Part shown: positions 12,701 to 27,700 of the stretch, piece by piece
How the letters are laid out: the number at the start of each line of letters is the position of its first letter
Position numbering within the stretch: the first letter of the stretch is position 1
From: Geobacteraceae bacterium GWC2_53_11
Lineage (GTDB): Bacteria > Desulfobacterota > Desulfuromonadia > Geobacterales > Pseudopelobacteraceae
NCBI GenBank assembly: GCA_001802645.1
Contig: MGZJ01000074.1
Location: forward strand, 1-62,474
Reading direction: 5' to 3'
Length of the DNA: 62,474 nt
Notes under the pieces: model-generated
The model's database searches: none
Told to the model about the DNA's origin: nothing
The model's input: the letters and a program-made list of their open reading frames with translations, nothing else
Translations under genes and position numbers: made by a program

Positions 12701-15700
12701 GTGGCGACGGAGTTTACGATTTCGGCTTTAACTTCATTTTTGACGCTGTTGGTAACAACCGCGGCACCGAGAGCGATACCTCCGGAGCCGGCAATATTTC
12801 CGGCAAAGGCGACAATATTCGCATTGGCATCAACGGTATGCCCTTCAAGTTTACCGATAACCTTGGTTGTCACATCGTTGGCGGAAGTGGCCACTGTTGT
12901 TGGCGGGGTATCGGAAGCGCCAAGGCTTATGCGGCCTGCTCCGGTAACCGTTGAAGCGGTGAAGAGGGCATCAACCTTGTTGGCAATCGTGTTGGTGGTT
13001 ACTGATGCCTGTCCGGAAATGCCGCCCGAAATGGCAACACCGGCTGCAAATGAACGGATTACCGGTACCGACTGGGAAGCCAGCGACACGGCGCCTCCGG
13101 ATGTTACCGTGGATCTGGTTACCGCGGTATGCACCCCGTTGGCGATCTCGTTGATCGACACGGCAGCGCCGAACGCACCGCCAAGGGCAGCGGAAAGGCC
13201 GACCGCGATGGAATCAACGGTTGAAGAATCGGCGGCGGTAAGTTCGACATTTCCGGTGCCGCTGGTGCGGACATTGGTGCTGTCCACAATCGAAGCATCG
13301 ACCGCATTATGGATCTTGTTGACCGCCAGGGACAGGTTGCCGGCGCCGATGGCTGAGACCGCCGCACCGCCGACAAAGCTGAACATGTCCGCATCGGAAA
13401 GAGCGCTCAACTGGATGGCGCCGCCGCTGGTCACGGTGGAGGCGTTGATGTCGGCCGAAATGGTGTTGCCGATGTCGTTGATAGCCACAATGGCCGACCC
13501 GCCAACCGCCCCGCCCAGGGCAAAGCCAAGCCCGAGCGAAGAAATTTTTGACGTGTCTTTTGCCAGCTGAATGACGCTGCCGCCGGTAGTGACCTGTGAA
13601 CCGCCCTTGATAGAGGCATCAACCGTATTCGATATGTCGTTACCCAGGCCGGTGGCATTGATGGACACCCCGCCAGAGGCGGCAACGCCTGCGGCCACCG
13701 CAATAATGGAGGAGCTCGACAGGGCGTTCAGAGTGACAGATCCCGCCGTCGAAGCGACCGTGGAACCGATGATATCCGCCGTAACCGTATTAGTGATGAC
13801 GTTGCCGACCAGAGTGAAGTTTGCCGCCACACCGCTCGAACCGGCCAAGCCGACGACAACCGAAAGGATATTGGCCGAAGCCAGATCAACGCCGTCGGGC
13901 GAATCGGTCAAGGCGTTATCGAGTTTTGCCTGCTGGTTGGCAGGGACTGCCAATGCCGCAGGAGTTCCGGCTTTCACATCGCTTGCGGTAAGGGATACGG
14001 CGCCCTGAGCGCGTACTGCGGAGTTACTGTCGATGGTTGAGGAAATCGTATTGGCAATGACATTGCCAACCGCTGTCACCTGAACGCTGAAGCCCGCTGA
14101 AACCGCCACGCCGATGGTCATGGAGCGGATAACGGCTGCCGAGTTGGCCGACATGGTGACCGACGAAGCAGCTGAATCCAGCGTCGAACCACTGACAAAG
14201 GTTTTGATGGAGTTGGTAATCACGTTGGCTGACAGTGCCGCACCCACCGCGCCGCCGCCGGCGGCAGCGCCGAATGCCAGCGCATCGACCGTGGAGCTGT
14301 CCGAGGCCGAAATGGTGACCGCACCGTGGACATCCACGTCAGAAGCGACGCCGTTTGCACTGGCAATGCCAGCGTTGACTGTATTGGTTATCGTATTTGC
14401 GGAGAGTGACAGCAGTCCGGCGCCGGTGCCGAAGGCAACGCCGGCGGTGAACCCGAGAATAGTGGCGGCCGACTCCGCTTTCAACTGCAAGGAGGCGCCG
14501 CTTGAAACCGTGGACCGCTCTATCACCGCTTCAATGGTGTTGCTGATAACGTTGGCGCCGATCAGGGCTCCGGCGCCGACAGCACCGGAACCGGCCACGC
14601 TTACGCCCAGCGAGCGGATACCGGATTGATCTGAAGCGGTCTGTTTTACCAAGCCGGCTGCCGTTACGGTTGAACCGCCCCTGACAGAAGCATCGACGGT
14701 ATTGGCGATGACATTGCCGAAACCGGTGGCATTGACGGCAACGGCCCCTGAACCGGCAACCCCCACGGTTGCCGCAATAATACCGGCCTTGGAGGTGGCG
14801 TTAAGTTCAACCGTGCCGCTATTGGTGGTGGTAACGCGGGAGTTGACAATATCCGCTTCAATGGTGTTGGCGATAACGTTGCCGGTAAAGGCGCCATTCA
14901 CCGCAACCCCGCCGGTACCGGCGACACTGATGTTGATTGCCAGGATATTGGCCGTCGGATCAAGGGGAGAGCCGCTGAGCGAATTATTGACTTCCGCCTG
15001 CTTGTCGGCAGGCACCAGCCAGGCCGGCAGGACACTCGGTGCAAGATCCGAGGCGGTCAACGTCACATTGCCCGCTGCGGAGACCGTTGAGGCGCTGATC
15101 GTCGAGTTGACCTTGTTGCTGATCACGTTGCCCATCGCGGTGAGCTGCACGGCAAAGCCGCCCGATCCCGACACTCCGATGGCAAGGGTTCTGATAATCT
15201 CGGACGAATTTGCGGTCAGGGCAAGCGCCCCGCCGGACGTCAGCGTTGAGCCGCTGATGGCTGCTTCGATGGTATTGGTTATGACGTTGGCTGAAAGCGC
15301 CACGCCCACGGCGCCGCCGCCGGTGCCCGATACGCCGATGGCAATGGCGTCGATGGTGGAGGCATCTTTTGCCGATATGGCGGCCGCGCCATTGGAGTGA
15401 ACATTCGAAGCAGCGCCGTCATTAACGACTCCCGCCTTGATGCTGTTGGTGATCACGTTGCCGGACAGCGACAACAGCACTGCCGCAGCTCCCGACCCGG
15501 CGACGCCCGTTGAGAAGCCCAGGATGCTGGCGGCCGACTCGGCGGAAAGGTTCAGCGTGGAACCGCTCGACACCGTGGAGCCGGATATCTGCGCCGCTAT
15601 CGTGTTCGTGATGACGTTGGCCCCGATCAGGGCGCCGACAGCCACTGCTCCCGTTCCGGCCACGCTGATGCCAAGAGAACGGATAGAGGACTGATCGATG

Positions 15701-18700
15701 GCGGACTGCTTCACCAGACCGGCGGCAGTAACCGTTGAGCCCCCCTTGATGGAAGCTTCAATCGTGTTGGTGATGACATTGCCGAAGCCGGTAGCGTTTA
15801 CCGCAACCGCGCCGGAACCGGCGACGCCGACGGTGACGCCGATTATTCCGGCCTTCGATTTTGCTCCCAGGTCAACTTTGCCGCCGTTTGTCGTGGTGAC
15901 GGTGGAGTGATCAAGAATATCGGCCTGAATCGTGTTGGCGATGAGGTTGCCGGTGAGGGCGGCGTTGACCGCAACTCCTCCGGTAGCGGCGACGCTGATG
16001 TTGACGGCCAGGATGTTGGCGGCAGGATCGACCGGCGAACCGCTCAGGGCGCTATCGACTTTCGACTGCGTGGCAGCCGGCACCAGCCATGCGGGGACGA
16101 TGCTCGGTGCGATATCCTGTGCCAGCAAGGTCACATCACCGGCTGCCGTTACGCTGGAAGCGCTGATGGTGGATGTCACTCTGTTGCTGATCGCATTGCC
16201 CATCGCGGAAACCTGGACGGCAAATCCGCCCGATCCGGCCACGCCGATCCCCAGGGTGCGGATGATTTCCGAAGAGTCCGCGGTCAGGGTAAGCGCCCCG
16301 CCGGAAATAAGGGTCGAACCGCTGATGGTGGACTGGATCGTGTTCGCGATGACGTTGGCGGCCAGCGTCACGCCTACCGCACCGCCGCCGGTGCCGGACA
16401 CACCGATGGCGATGGCATCAATGGTTGAGCTGTCTTTTGCCGAGATGCCGACCACGCCGCCGGAATGGACGCTCGAGACGCCGATCTCATTCACGACTCC
16501 GGCCTTGATGGTATTGGTAATCACGTTGGCCGACAGGGACAACAGGACCGATGCGGCACCCGAACCGGCTACTCCGGTGGTAAAGCCCAGAATACTTGCG
16601 GCGGATTCAGCGGCAAGATTCAGTGTTGTGCCGCTTGCAACGGTTGAGCTGGAGATCTGGGAGATAATGGAGTTGGTGATGACGTTGGCGCCGATCAGCG
16701 CCCCGACAGCTACCGCGCCGGAACCGGCCACACTGATGCCGAGAGCGCGGATGCTGGAGCGATCGGTCGCAGCCTGATTAATCAGGCCGGCCGCCGTTAC
16801 GGTTGAACCGCCTCTGATGGACGCGTCAATGGTATTGGAAATCACGTTGCCGAAGCCGGTGGCGTTCACCGCAACGGAGCCGGAACCGGCCACGCCGACC
16901 GTGACGCCGATGATGCCGGCCTTGGAATCGGCGTGCAGATCGACCTTGCCGCCCGTTGACTGCACCGTGGCGTGGTCAAGCACATCAGCCTTGATGGTAT
17001 TGGCAATCACGTTGCCGGTAAATGCGCCGTTGACCGCCACGGAGCCGGAAGCGGCCACGCTGATGTTGACGGCCAGGATGTTGGCCGCCGGATCGATCGG
17101 TGATCCTGACAGCGCGGCATCGACATCATTTTTGTTTTTCGTGCTGCCCAGATTCCAGCCGGTCAGGACGCTCGGGGCGATGTCCTCGGCGGCGATCACG
17201 ACATCCCCCGCCGCACGGACGCTGGTATTGGAGCCGCTGATGACGGCCGCCACGTTATTGGCAATCACGTTGCCCATGGCAGTAACCTGAACCGCAACCG
17301 AACCGGAGCCCGCTACGCCAAGCGCCAGCGCCCGGATTATTTCCGCCGAGTCGGCGGTTATGGTCAGCGAGGACGAGGTATCAAGGGTTGATCCGCCGCT
17401 GATCGTGGCATGAATGGTGTTGGCAATGACATTGGCCGACAGCCCCACGCCGACGGCTGTCGAACCGGAGCCGGCCACACCGAAGGCGATGGCATCAATA
17501 ATGGAGGAATCGGTTGCGGTGATGGTAACCGCGCCGGCTCCCCGCACCGCGGCCGCATCAGTGACCTCGGCCCTGGTCGTGTTGGTCACCACGTTGCCGG
17601 CCATGGTAACCTGAACCGCAACCGAACCCGAAGCGGCGACACCGCCGGCAAAGCTGAAGATGGTCGAATTGGCGGAGGCAGACACGTCCAGCGTGGAACC
17701 GCTGCTCACCGTTGCGCCAGAAATCAGCGCCGTCACCGAGTTGGTGATGACGTTGGCGCCGATAATCGCGGAGATGGAAGCATTGCCGGATGCGGCGACA
17801 CTCAAACCGACCGAGGTGATGTGCGACTGGTCGCGGGCGGTGAGATCAACTACTCCGCCGGCCCTGACGACAGTTGAAGCACCGGTAATGGAGGCATCAA
17901 CGCTGTTGGTGATCACGTTGCCGAAACCGGTGGCTTGCACGGCAACCTTGCCGGATGCACCGACCCCGACGCTCAGGGCAATGATCCCGGTTCTGGAAAG
18001 AGCGGTCAGGTAGACATCGGCGGCTGAACTGCTGATCACGGTTCCCGCCTGGTTGACTCCGGCAAGCACGGTGGAATTGCTGACGTCTGCCTTAACGGTA
18101 TTCGTCACCACGTTGCCCATCAAGGATACGCCGACCGCGACTTTGCCCGACCCGGCCACGCTGACCATTACCGCCAGAATATTGGCGTTAAGGTCAATGG
18201 GCGATCCGCTTAATGCATCATTCAAATCCTTCTGGTCATCGGCGGAGAGCATCCATGAGGGGAGCACCGTTGGCGCGATATCCTGTGCCGTGATGGTCAC
18301 ATCGCCCGCGGCCTTTACCGTTGAATCGGACACGATAGACGTGATCGTGTTGGCAACCCCGTTGCCAAGCGCCGACACTGAAACGGCGACGTCGCCGCCT
18401 CCTGAAACGCCTATGCCGAGAGCCCTGATGATTGACGAGGATGTTGCGTCGAGAGAGACAAACGCCGAGGAGTTCGTCACCGTTCCGGCGGCGGTTATCC
18501 CTGCCAGCACGGTTGAGCCGCCTGAAACGGCGGTGGTAACCTTGTTGGTAATGACGTTGGCCGATACGGCGGCGCCGATGGCGGTTTTACCCGCACCGGT
18601 CGCACCAAGCGCCAGCGCGTCGATCACCGAAGCATCGATGGCGGAAAGGGCAACGCTGCCGAAGGCGGTTACGCTGGAGCCGTTGGTGATGGCGGCATCG

Positions 18701-21700
18701 ATGCTGTTGTTGATAATGTTGGCCGAAGCGGCAACGCCAACGGCAACTTTACCGGCCCCGGCACCGGCAATCGTCAGGTTGACGATCTGCGAGCTGCCGA
18801 AGGTCGGCATGGTAACACCGGAGGTACCCACCGCAATTTTTGCCGGATCGGCCGGAGTTGTTGGAGGAGCCATCCCGGCGGCCAGCGAAACCTTGCCGGC
18901 GGTTGAGGTCACTGAGGACCCGTCAATGACGGCTCTGATGCTGTTCTGCTCATAGACGGTTGAGGCGGCAACACCGATGGCCGTCTTACCGGAACCGGCA
19001 AAGCCGCCGGCAACGACAATGACGGTGGTGCTGTCGTTGGCGGTAAGCTTAACGTCACCGGTGGCGGTGAGGGTTGATGCACCGGTCACCTTGGCCGCAA
19101 CCGTGCTCATGGTCACATTTGCCGAAATAGAGCCGCCAAGGGCAAATTTCTCGCCCCCTGCACCGCCAAGCGTAACGCTGACCAGCACTTCCTTCGACAA
19201 CGCCGAGATATCCAGGGTCGAGCCAGAGGTAATGATTGCCGTATCCGCAACGGCAGTCACATTGTTGAACACCAGGTTGACGCCCAGAGCCGCTCCAGCG
19301 GCCGAACCGCCGGTTTTCACCGCAACGGCGACACCACCGGCCAGCGCCACGCTGACCTCCTGGTCTTCCGCCGCCAGGGCAACGGCGCCACCGGCCATAA
19401 TGGTGCTGTGCAGGATATGGGCATCAATCGAGTTGATGAAGAGGTTCATCGCAACGGAACCGGCAATTGCGGTCTTTTCCGAGCCGGAACCGGCAACGGC
19501 AAGCGTGACCACCGTTCCGCTTGCCTTGGCTTTGCTGCTGAACGAACCAGAGGTACGCAGGGTGGAGTTTTCCACCGCCGCGACTACGCTGTTATTCACC
19601 GTATTGACGGCAATGGCCGCGCCCAACCCGGCATCCTTGCCGAGCCCAAAGGCACCGGCAAAGGTATAAATCGAACTGCTGTCCTGGGCCTGCAGCGTAA
19701 TGTTGCCGGTTGAATCGGCCGATGTCGTGGTGCCGGTAATTTTTGCTTCAACGGTGTTTCTGAGCAGATTGAGGGTAACCGTGCCTGCGCCGCCTGTTCC
19801 CTTCTGGGTGCTGGCAGCCACGCCGACGGAGCCGGTGACCGAGACAATCAGGCCGTCACTGGTGGCAAGGACATCCAGGTTGCCGGTATGCTTGAAGTCG
19901 GTAAGCGCGTCGATCTGTGAACGTACAATATTCTCGGTATAGGAGAAACCGATGGCGACCCCGTAGCCCCCTTTACCGCCAAAAGCTCCGGAACCGGCAA
20001 TGGCAATCAGGTTGGTGCTGTCGGACGCATCCAGTTTCACGCTGCCGTTGACAAGAGCCGAACCGGCAATGTTACGCAGGCCGGTCTCAACCGTATAGGT
20101 GGAGACATTCACCCCAACGGAACCGGCAACCGCATTCCCCTTGTCACCGGTTGCTCCGGCCAGGCCGGCAGCCAGGGAGACGGTCCAGCCGGTACGTTTC
20201 GCTTCCATGGCCAACTCGTGAAGATGAAGGGTGGTGGCCCCATCAATAAAGGCGTCGGTCGTACCGAACTGGACGTTGATACCGAAACCGCCGGCAATGC
20301 CGGTGGAGGAACCGCCGCCGCTCCCTTTGGCAAAGGCCATTGCTCCGGCAATCGAGCCGACTATTGAGGAATTCAGGGCGGTCAGCGCCAGCGTCGAGGT
20401 CGGGGCCGAGAAAGCTCCGGTGTTGCGGATATAGGCACGAGCGTCATCGTGGATTATGGTGACGGCTGCCGAACCGGAGACACCAAGTGCCGCTTTGGAT
20501 TCCGGCGTCTGTTTGTTGTTTTCGGTGGTTTTCTTGATCGGCTCAACGGCAGTGTTGACGTCTTTGATCTTTTCCTTAACTTCTCCGTTTTTCTTCATCA
20601 ACTCGGCAATGACGGAATTCTGCTTGTTCTGCCAATCGCCCAGCGCCTTGTTGCTTTTTGTCGAGCCGTCGGACCCCTGGGTGCCGCCCGTACCACGGTT
20701 CGGTTTCGGCTTTTGCTCGGGCGTCGGTTCCGGCTTGGGTGTTTCAGCCGGTTTGGCAGTCGGCGCTATCGCCACACTGCCGGCCACGGCAAAGTTGCCG
20801 ATGAAGCCGTTATTTTCAGCGTGCAGCCGCACATCGCCAACCGAGGTAAAGCTTCCTTTTGTGCCCGAGGTCGTATCGCTGGCCAGATCGCCGATTACAG
20901 CCTGGGTATTGCGGGTAACATAGTCAACTCCGGCGCTGACACCAATACCGGTTGCCTTGGAAATGGCAACACCACCTGCGATTGTAATATCGAGGATATG
21001 GTCAGTGGCGCTGACAATGACCGAACCGTTATCGGCAGCATCTGTAGTTGCCGGATCCAGTACCAACGCGGAACCGACATCGATTACCGCGCCGTTTTCG
21101 ATCTGGGCAATGGTGGTATCCAGCACCACGTTCGCCAGGAACGCCCCGTTGAAGGCTACCTTGTCGGACGAACCGCCCGAAGCGCCGATGGTCACGGCAA
21201 CAACGTCGGTGCTGGCATCGACATGCAGGCTGTCGGCGTGCAGGTTGACGCCGTCTTCAATCTTGGCGATGGCGGTGTTGTTGTAGACATATACCCCGAT
21301 AGCAGCGCCAACCGCCCCCTGCTCTGCGGAAGTGCCAAGTGGATTGAGATTGTCTCCGGCCGCCTTTTTGGCTTTCGCCTTGTAATCTTTCTCGCCTTTT
21401 TTGGGAATCAGGTCGGTCACGAGACCGACCGGGTTGGGCAGACTGAAATTTCCCACCACATGGGCAGACTGGTTCTGGATCGTTGCCTGCACGATTACCG
21501 ACTGGGACGTGCCGGTGTGCGTCTTCTGGTTAATGGCGGCGCCGCTTTTGATGGTCGCTGCCGCACTGTTTTGCAGATATTCGGTGATCAGCACACCGGC
21601 AACGGCAACTTTATCACCCGAAGCGGTGGCGGTTGACCAGTCATTGGCAAACCATCCGGAGGTGCCGATGTCTGAATTAATATAGGTCGTCAGGGTTCTG

Positions 21701-24700
21701 AGGAAGTTGGTGCCCATCTTCAGGATCGGGTTGCTCCCTTCCCACTTGCTGGTGTCGCTGAAATCCTCCGTCAGCAGGTTGATATCCCTTTCCGGGGTAC
21801 TGCCGACGTACTCGTACCAGGTTCCCACATCGCCGTTGCCGGTATGATTGGACTTGACTTCAACGATATCGCCGGTTCGAACCGAAATATTCTGTTCGGC
21901 GTTCTCGGTGGTATAAAAATTGTCCGTATAGGTTTCCGTGACAAACGGGTCATAGACCAGATTCTTCCATCCAGACCATTCAAACGGGCTGAGAGCCTCG
22001 GCAATGACTGACAGTTCGCCCCCTGCATCGACCTGGGCGCCGCTGTTGATATACGCCTTGGCATCGTTTTCATAGACACCGACACCCAACGCCACCGAAC
22101 CGGAGAATTTATTACCTTCGCCGCCATGATCGGAGTCGTTGTCTTCATTGGCAGCAGCCGACGAACTCGCGCCAAACCAGGGCGAACTGCTGATACTGCT
22201 GTAGACGGTGACCGAATCACCAGCCTCAACTTCACCTTTCAGGGTGTTGTCGCTTTTGCCGTCGCCTATCCGGGCGTTTGTCCTGTTGAAATCAACCTCT
22301 ACGGCTACGGCACCGGCAAGATCCAGTTTCGATTCAGCCGGTTTTTTCTCTTCCTGGGTAGGAGCGTTCTTGTCCGTTTCCGCTGTTGCAGCCTTGTTTT
22401 TATTGAACAGTTTTTTGGCGTAGCCAAAGAGCGCCGGAATTCCTTTACTGGTCGCAGCAGATTTGGCATCGTCCAGATAGTCGCCGGTGCTGTCATCGCC
22501 TACCCCTGCGGAAGCTGAGGTTCCCATGGAGGTGGAAGGGACAACAAAGAGCTTGGTGGTGTCAACCGAGTTTTGCGTCATGGTGGCGTTGACTTCAACC
22601 TTGCCGCCTACGACCGCGGTGCCGTCCAGGAAAGCGTTGGTGTCGCCGTCGGAATAGGAGAAGGCAATCGCGACCGCCACGGCCCCGGCCTGACCGGCGG
22701 TGGATCTGGCCATCGTGCGCGTTGCATCGGAGGTGTCGGCCTGCACGTACAGGTTCCCGCCTATGTTCAGAGTCGCGGTATCGGCGACGATGGCATTGGC
22801 GTCGGACACGAGCACGCTGACGGCAATCGAGCCGGCAAGCCCCTTGTACCCGGTGGTGTCAGACACGACATCAAGGGTCTGATCCGTGGTGGCCCGGATT
22901 GTGGCGTTTCCGCTCGTATTCACGCTGCCGCTGACATTGACGCTGGCGTCGGTGATCGACACTCCCAGGGAAGGGCCGCACAGTTTCAGGAAGCCAAGGC
23001 CAAGCACCCCGGCCAGAGCGTTGGGCGGAGAGGCCGATACATTGGTCATACTGCTCGCGTGGGCAGTAAAATCACGGGCAGTAATCGTGGTGTCTTTCTC
23101 AATGTCTATCGTGGCGGTCGAGGTGGCAACCGTGACGCTCACGCCGAACTTGGAGAAACTTTCGATCAACCCACCGGTAATGTTGGCCGGATACGCTGCA
23201 TACCATGCTTCTTCCGAAAGCAGTTTGCGGCTGTCCGAAGTGGCCAGAAGGCTGACATCCCGCCCCTTGATCGTTGCCGTTCCGGCAACGGTAATACCCA
23301 CATTGGAAATGTCGATATTAACAAACGGAGTCAGCAGTGCGTTGTTATCAATGGCGGAGAGGGAAATATCGCCCGATGTGTCGATGTTTCCGGCAAGCCC
23401 CTCGGCAAGCAGGTGGGCCCCCGAGTTGACCGTTATCTTGTAGCCGTCAAACGATATGTTGCCGGCAATTCCGGTTGTATCGCTTGTCGAGACCGTCACA
23501 CCCGTGTTGACATCTATTGTCTCGGCAGTGACCGCCAGCGAGTGGCCGTTCAGAATCAGGTCGCCCGCAATGACGACGGCATCGCCGCCATCAAGATTCT
23601 TGTTCAGGCTGCCGCCGTCAATGGTCAGGTCGGCATTGAAGTTGCCGAGCGCCGCAATGGTGCCGTCCGCTTTTTCACCCAGGTGGACGTACTCCGAGGT
23701 GTAAGGGGCATTGTAGCCGGTATTGATCGTGAGAGAAGCGGTGGGATCCCGGAACGTGACGCTGGTGGTGCCGATGTCGGTCTCATCGGTTATGGTGATC
23801 TTGCCCGCCTCGGGACGGAATACGTGCAGGCGGTTGGCAATGGCAGGACGGGCATCGAAAACATAATCCGCAATAGTGCCCGTGCCGGTAACGGTTTCAA
23901 CAGTTGTACCAAACGCCAGGGTGCCGAAGGAGCCGGAGCCCAGGTTCAGGGAGTCCGTCCCTTCGCCGGCATCCAGCCTGAGTGCGGGAGCGAACCCTGC
24001 AACATTCAGGAGGATCGAATCATCCCCCTTGCCGCTGTTAATCGTCAGCGAATCGGAAGGCGTATCAAATGTAATCGTGCCGAAGGAGCCGTTTGTGCTG
24101 CTGATCTGGTATCTGCTTCCCGTACCGGGCGCCAGCACGATCTGGTCGGCACCGCTGGTGGCATTGACAACGAGGTTTTTGGCTTTTTCAACACCGGCGT
24201 AGCTGAAAACGGTGCTGCCGTTCAACTTCAGGTCGTTGGTGCCATACGCCACATCCTGCGACGCACCTGCCGGTGCTGTCGCCGTCACCGTGGCGACCGC
24301 TCCGGTGAGGTTGGTAATGGCCAGGGAATTGCCGTCAACGCTGGCGGTATAACCCGAGAGGCCATCTACTTGACCTGCCAGTCCGCCAAGCACCTGCGCC
24401 AGAGACTGGTTGCCGGTAACCGTGTGGCTGTACGCCGTGCCTCCAACCGTCACCGTCCATGTGGTACCGGCAACCGGCATACCATCCAGATTCACCAGTG
24501 TCGTCTTTGCTGTTGTGCCGTCAACAGTAACCGTGGCGCTGGACAACAAAGCCGTCGTGACAGATAGCGCCCCCTCGGTCAGTTTGGTGATGGTGACGAA
24601 AGAGCCGTCACTCGCGGCGGTATAACCGGCCAGATTGTTGATCCGGGTGACCAGGTCGGCAGTGACCACCGCCAGAGTTTCCCCGGCTACGACGTTGTGA

Positions 24701-27700
24701 AGGTAATCCGTCCCGTCAACGGTGATGGTCCATTTTTCTCCGGCAACCGGCGTGCGATCAAGCTTCACCAGGGTCGTGGAAGGAGTGCTGACTTCCGAGG
24801 CAATCCCGTCCGGCAGCGTGGTGGTCACATTCATGACCCCGCCCGCCGCCTTGACGACAGTAATGACCCCGCCATGTACCGTAGCGGTATAGTCCGCAGC
24901 TTCGTTAATCAGCGCCGTCAAGGAGTCAATGACCGTTGCCAGATTCTGACCGCTGGTGACGGTGTGAGTGAACTCGGCGTCATCAATGTTGACCGTCCAG
25001 CTCTGATCGGCGGTCGGAGTGCCGTCCAGCTTGATCCAGGCCGTTGTGCCGAGGTCTGACGTAATTCCGGCCGGGAGCGTGGCGGAGACATAGAGCGTGC
25101 CGCCGAACAGGTTAACAACCGCAAGGGTGCTGTCCTGAACCGTTGCCGTATATCCTGCGGTGTTGTTTATCAAAGCGGCCAGCGCGGAAACCACCTGAGC
25201 CAGATCCTGGCCGGCGGTTACGGTATGGGTGTACACCGCACCATCGACCGTGACGGTCCAGTTCTGGGCCGCGACCGGTGTTCCGGCAAAGGTCATCAGG
25301 GCAGTTACGGACGACCGTTCATTGATGTTTGACGTGCCGGCCATCAACTTCGCGAAAACCGTCAGCGGGGTTCCGCCACCCGGCTTGATGATCGCGATGG
25401 CGGCGCCTTCCTCTTTTGCTGCGTATCCTGCGGCATCATTCACCAAAGCCGCCAGGCTGCTGACCACCTGCGCCAGATTCTGCCCCTCTGCCACCGTATG
25501 GGTAAAGTCCGTGCCGTCTACCGTGACGGTCCACTCCTCACCCGCAACAGGCGCACCGGCAAAGGTCAACCGGCTGGTAAATGCCGTGGTCGCATCAACC
25601 GTAGCAGCCGTACCGGCCTGTAGTTCGTAGACTATGCTGTCAGCGTCACCGGCTCCACCATCAAAAACCAGAGACGAGGGAGTAATGAACTGTCCGACAT
25701 GAATCGTATCACTGCCGCTGCCGGCATTCAGGGCAAGCGAACCGGTTGGATCGGCAAAACTGATGGTAGTGAAGGAGCCAAACAGGCTCTCCACGATCAG
25801 GCGGCCATCCAGGCCGTCACGGCTCAGTTTGATATTATCAGCGCCGGTGGTGACCGCATCAACAACGGCAAGAGCATGAGCCGGCACTGCCGGTGTAACG
25901 CTCACATTAACACCGTTCAGGCCGGTAATGGCAATAACGCCGTCCGTCACCTGAGCGGCATATCCGTCAGCAGCATTGATCTGCGCCGCCAGGTCGGCTA
26001 CCACCTGGGCCAGGCTCTCCGTGCCGACAATGGTCGCAGCGGCGCCAACCGGCAGCGATGTCGAAACATTCAATGTGCCCCCTGCCAGCCTGGTGACGGC
26101 AATCGTGCTTCCTTCCACACTGGCGGTATAACCGGCCACGCTGTTCACCTGGGCTGCCAGATTGTTCACAACCGCCTCAAGCGTCTGCCCTGCCACGACG
26201 TTACAACTGTAACCGGCGCCGTCCACGATAACAAACCAGGTTTCGCCGGCCAGCGGCGCGCCGGTCAGGGTTACCGTGGAAGTCTGGGCAACAGCCGTAC
26301 TGATGGTTGCGGAAAGTGCCGTCGTCACATTCAGTGCACCGCCGGCCGGTTTGGCAATAACGACCGCATTGCCCTCTGCGCTGGCCAGGTACCCGCCAGC
26401 GCCGTTTATGGCGGCGGCCAGACCGGAAGCTGCCTCTGCCAGACTTTGTCCTGCCACCACGGTGTAATCAAAGGCAACACCATCGACGCTGATTGTCGCC
26501 GTACCGGCAACTGCCGCACCGGTCAACAGCACCTTGGTCGTAAGGACACCTGCCACAGCATGGCTGTAAACGGTGCCGTTCACGTCCAGTGCCCAGACTT
26601 CACCGGCAGCAGGAGTGCCGGCAAGGGTCACTTTTGTTTCAGCAGCGGTAAAAACCCGTGCCGTGGCTGTAGTAGCATCATCAATGGCTTCAATACCGGT
26701 ATAGGTATAGCCGGCTTCACCCTGGAACACAGCTCCCGAGTCAATACCGGTGGCACTGTAGGTTTTCAGCGCCCCGGCAGTGCCGCCGCTGTACTGGATT
26801 CGGTCGATACCGGATGAGAGGCCGGGTGCATTACCCTTCAGGGAACCGCTGATGCTGCCGGCAGCGCCGAACACAAAGGTATCGTCCGCGTCCTGCGCTC
26901 CGATCAGGGTCTCAATGGAAGAAAAACCGAAGCCGCTATTAAGCGTTCCGCTGTTGCTGCCGGTGATATTCCAGATGTTGGCATCAACCGTACCGACCAG
27001 CTTGTCTTCGCCGGACGACCCGCCGATCACGTTCTGGATATTGAGAATACCCTTGACGCCGGTGGCTCTGCCGACATTCGTCCGCACCCCCATCAGTGAC
27101 AGGTCAAGCTCGACAGCGGTGGTATAGGCGGCATAGTTCAGGGTATTGACTTTGCCCGCGCCGACCCCGCCGGTGATGTAGCCTTCAAGGAAACCGCCAT
27201 CATCAAAGACAAAGGTATTGTTCCCCTGGCCGCCGATGATGTTTTCTATGCCGACAGACTCGCCGAGCGTGTTGCCGCTGGTGTCTGCAACCGAAACCGT
27301 GCCGTCGTCATGAATGGTAAAGGTGAGGTCTTTGGTAACCCGTGAGAAATCAAGGGTGTCGTTGTCGATTATGCCGCCACTGGTGATGGTATACTGTCCC
27401 CAGTTTTCGTTAAAGATGAAGGTGTCGTTGCCGCTCCCCCCCCTGACGGTTTCCACCCTGCCGATACCGCTCAAAGCACCCGTACCTGAATCCCGCACCG
27501 CATGTACGGCAACACTGTTCAGGCCTTCGGCAACGGCAACGCTCTTGTCCGAATTGAAGGCAACGGTCAGGTCCTTCGTAACCGCAGAAAAGTTGAGGCT
27601 GTCATTGTCGCCGACGGTAGTATCAACAACGACATCGGTGCCCCAGCCATCCTTGAAAAAGAAAGTGTCTGCTTCCGGTGTGCCCTGAAGTACGTCTGCC

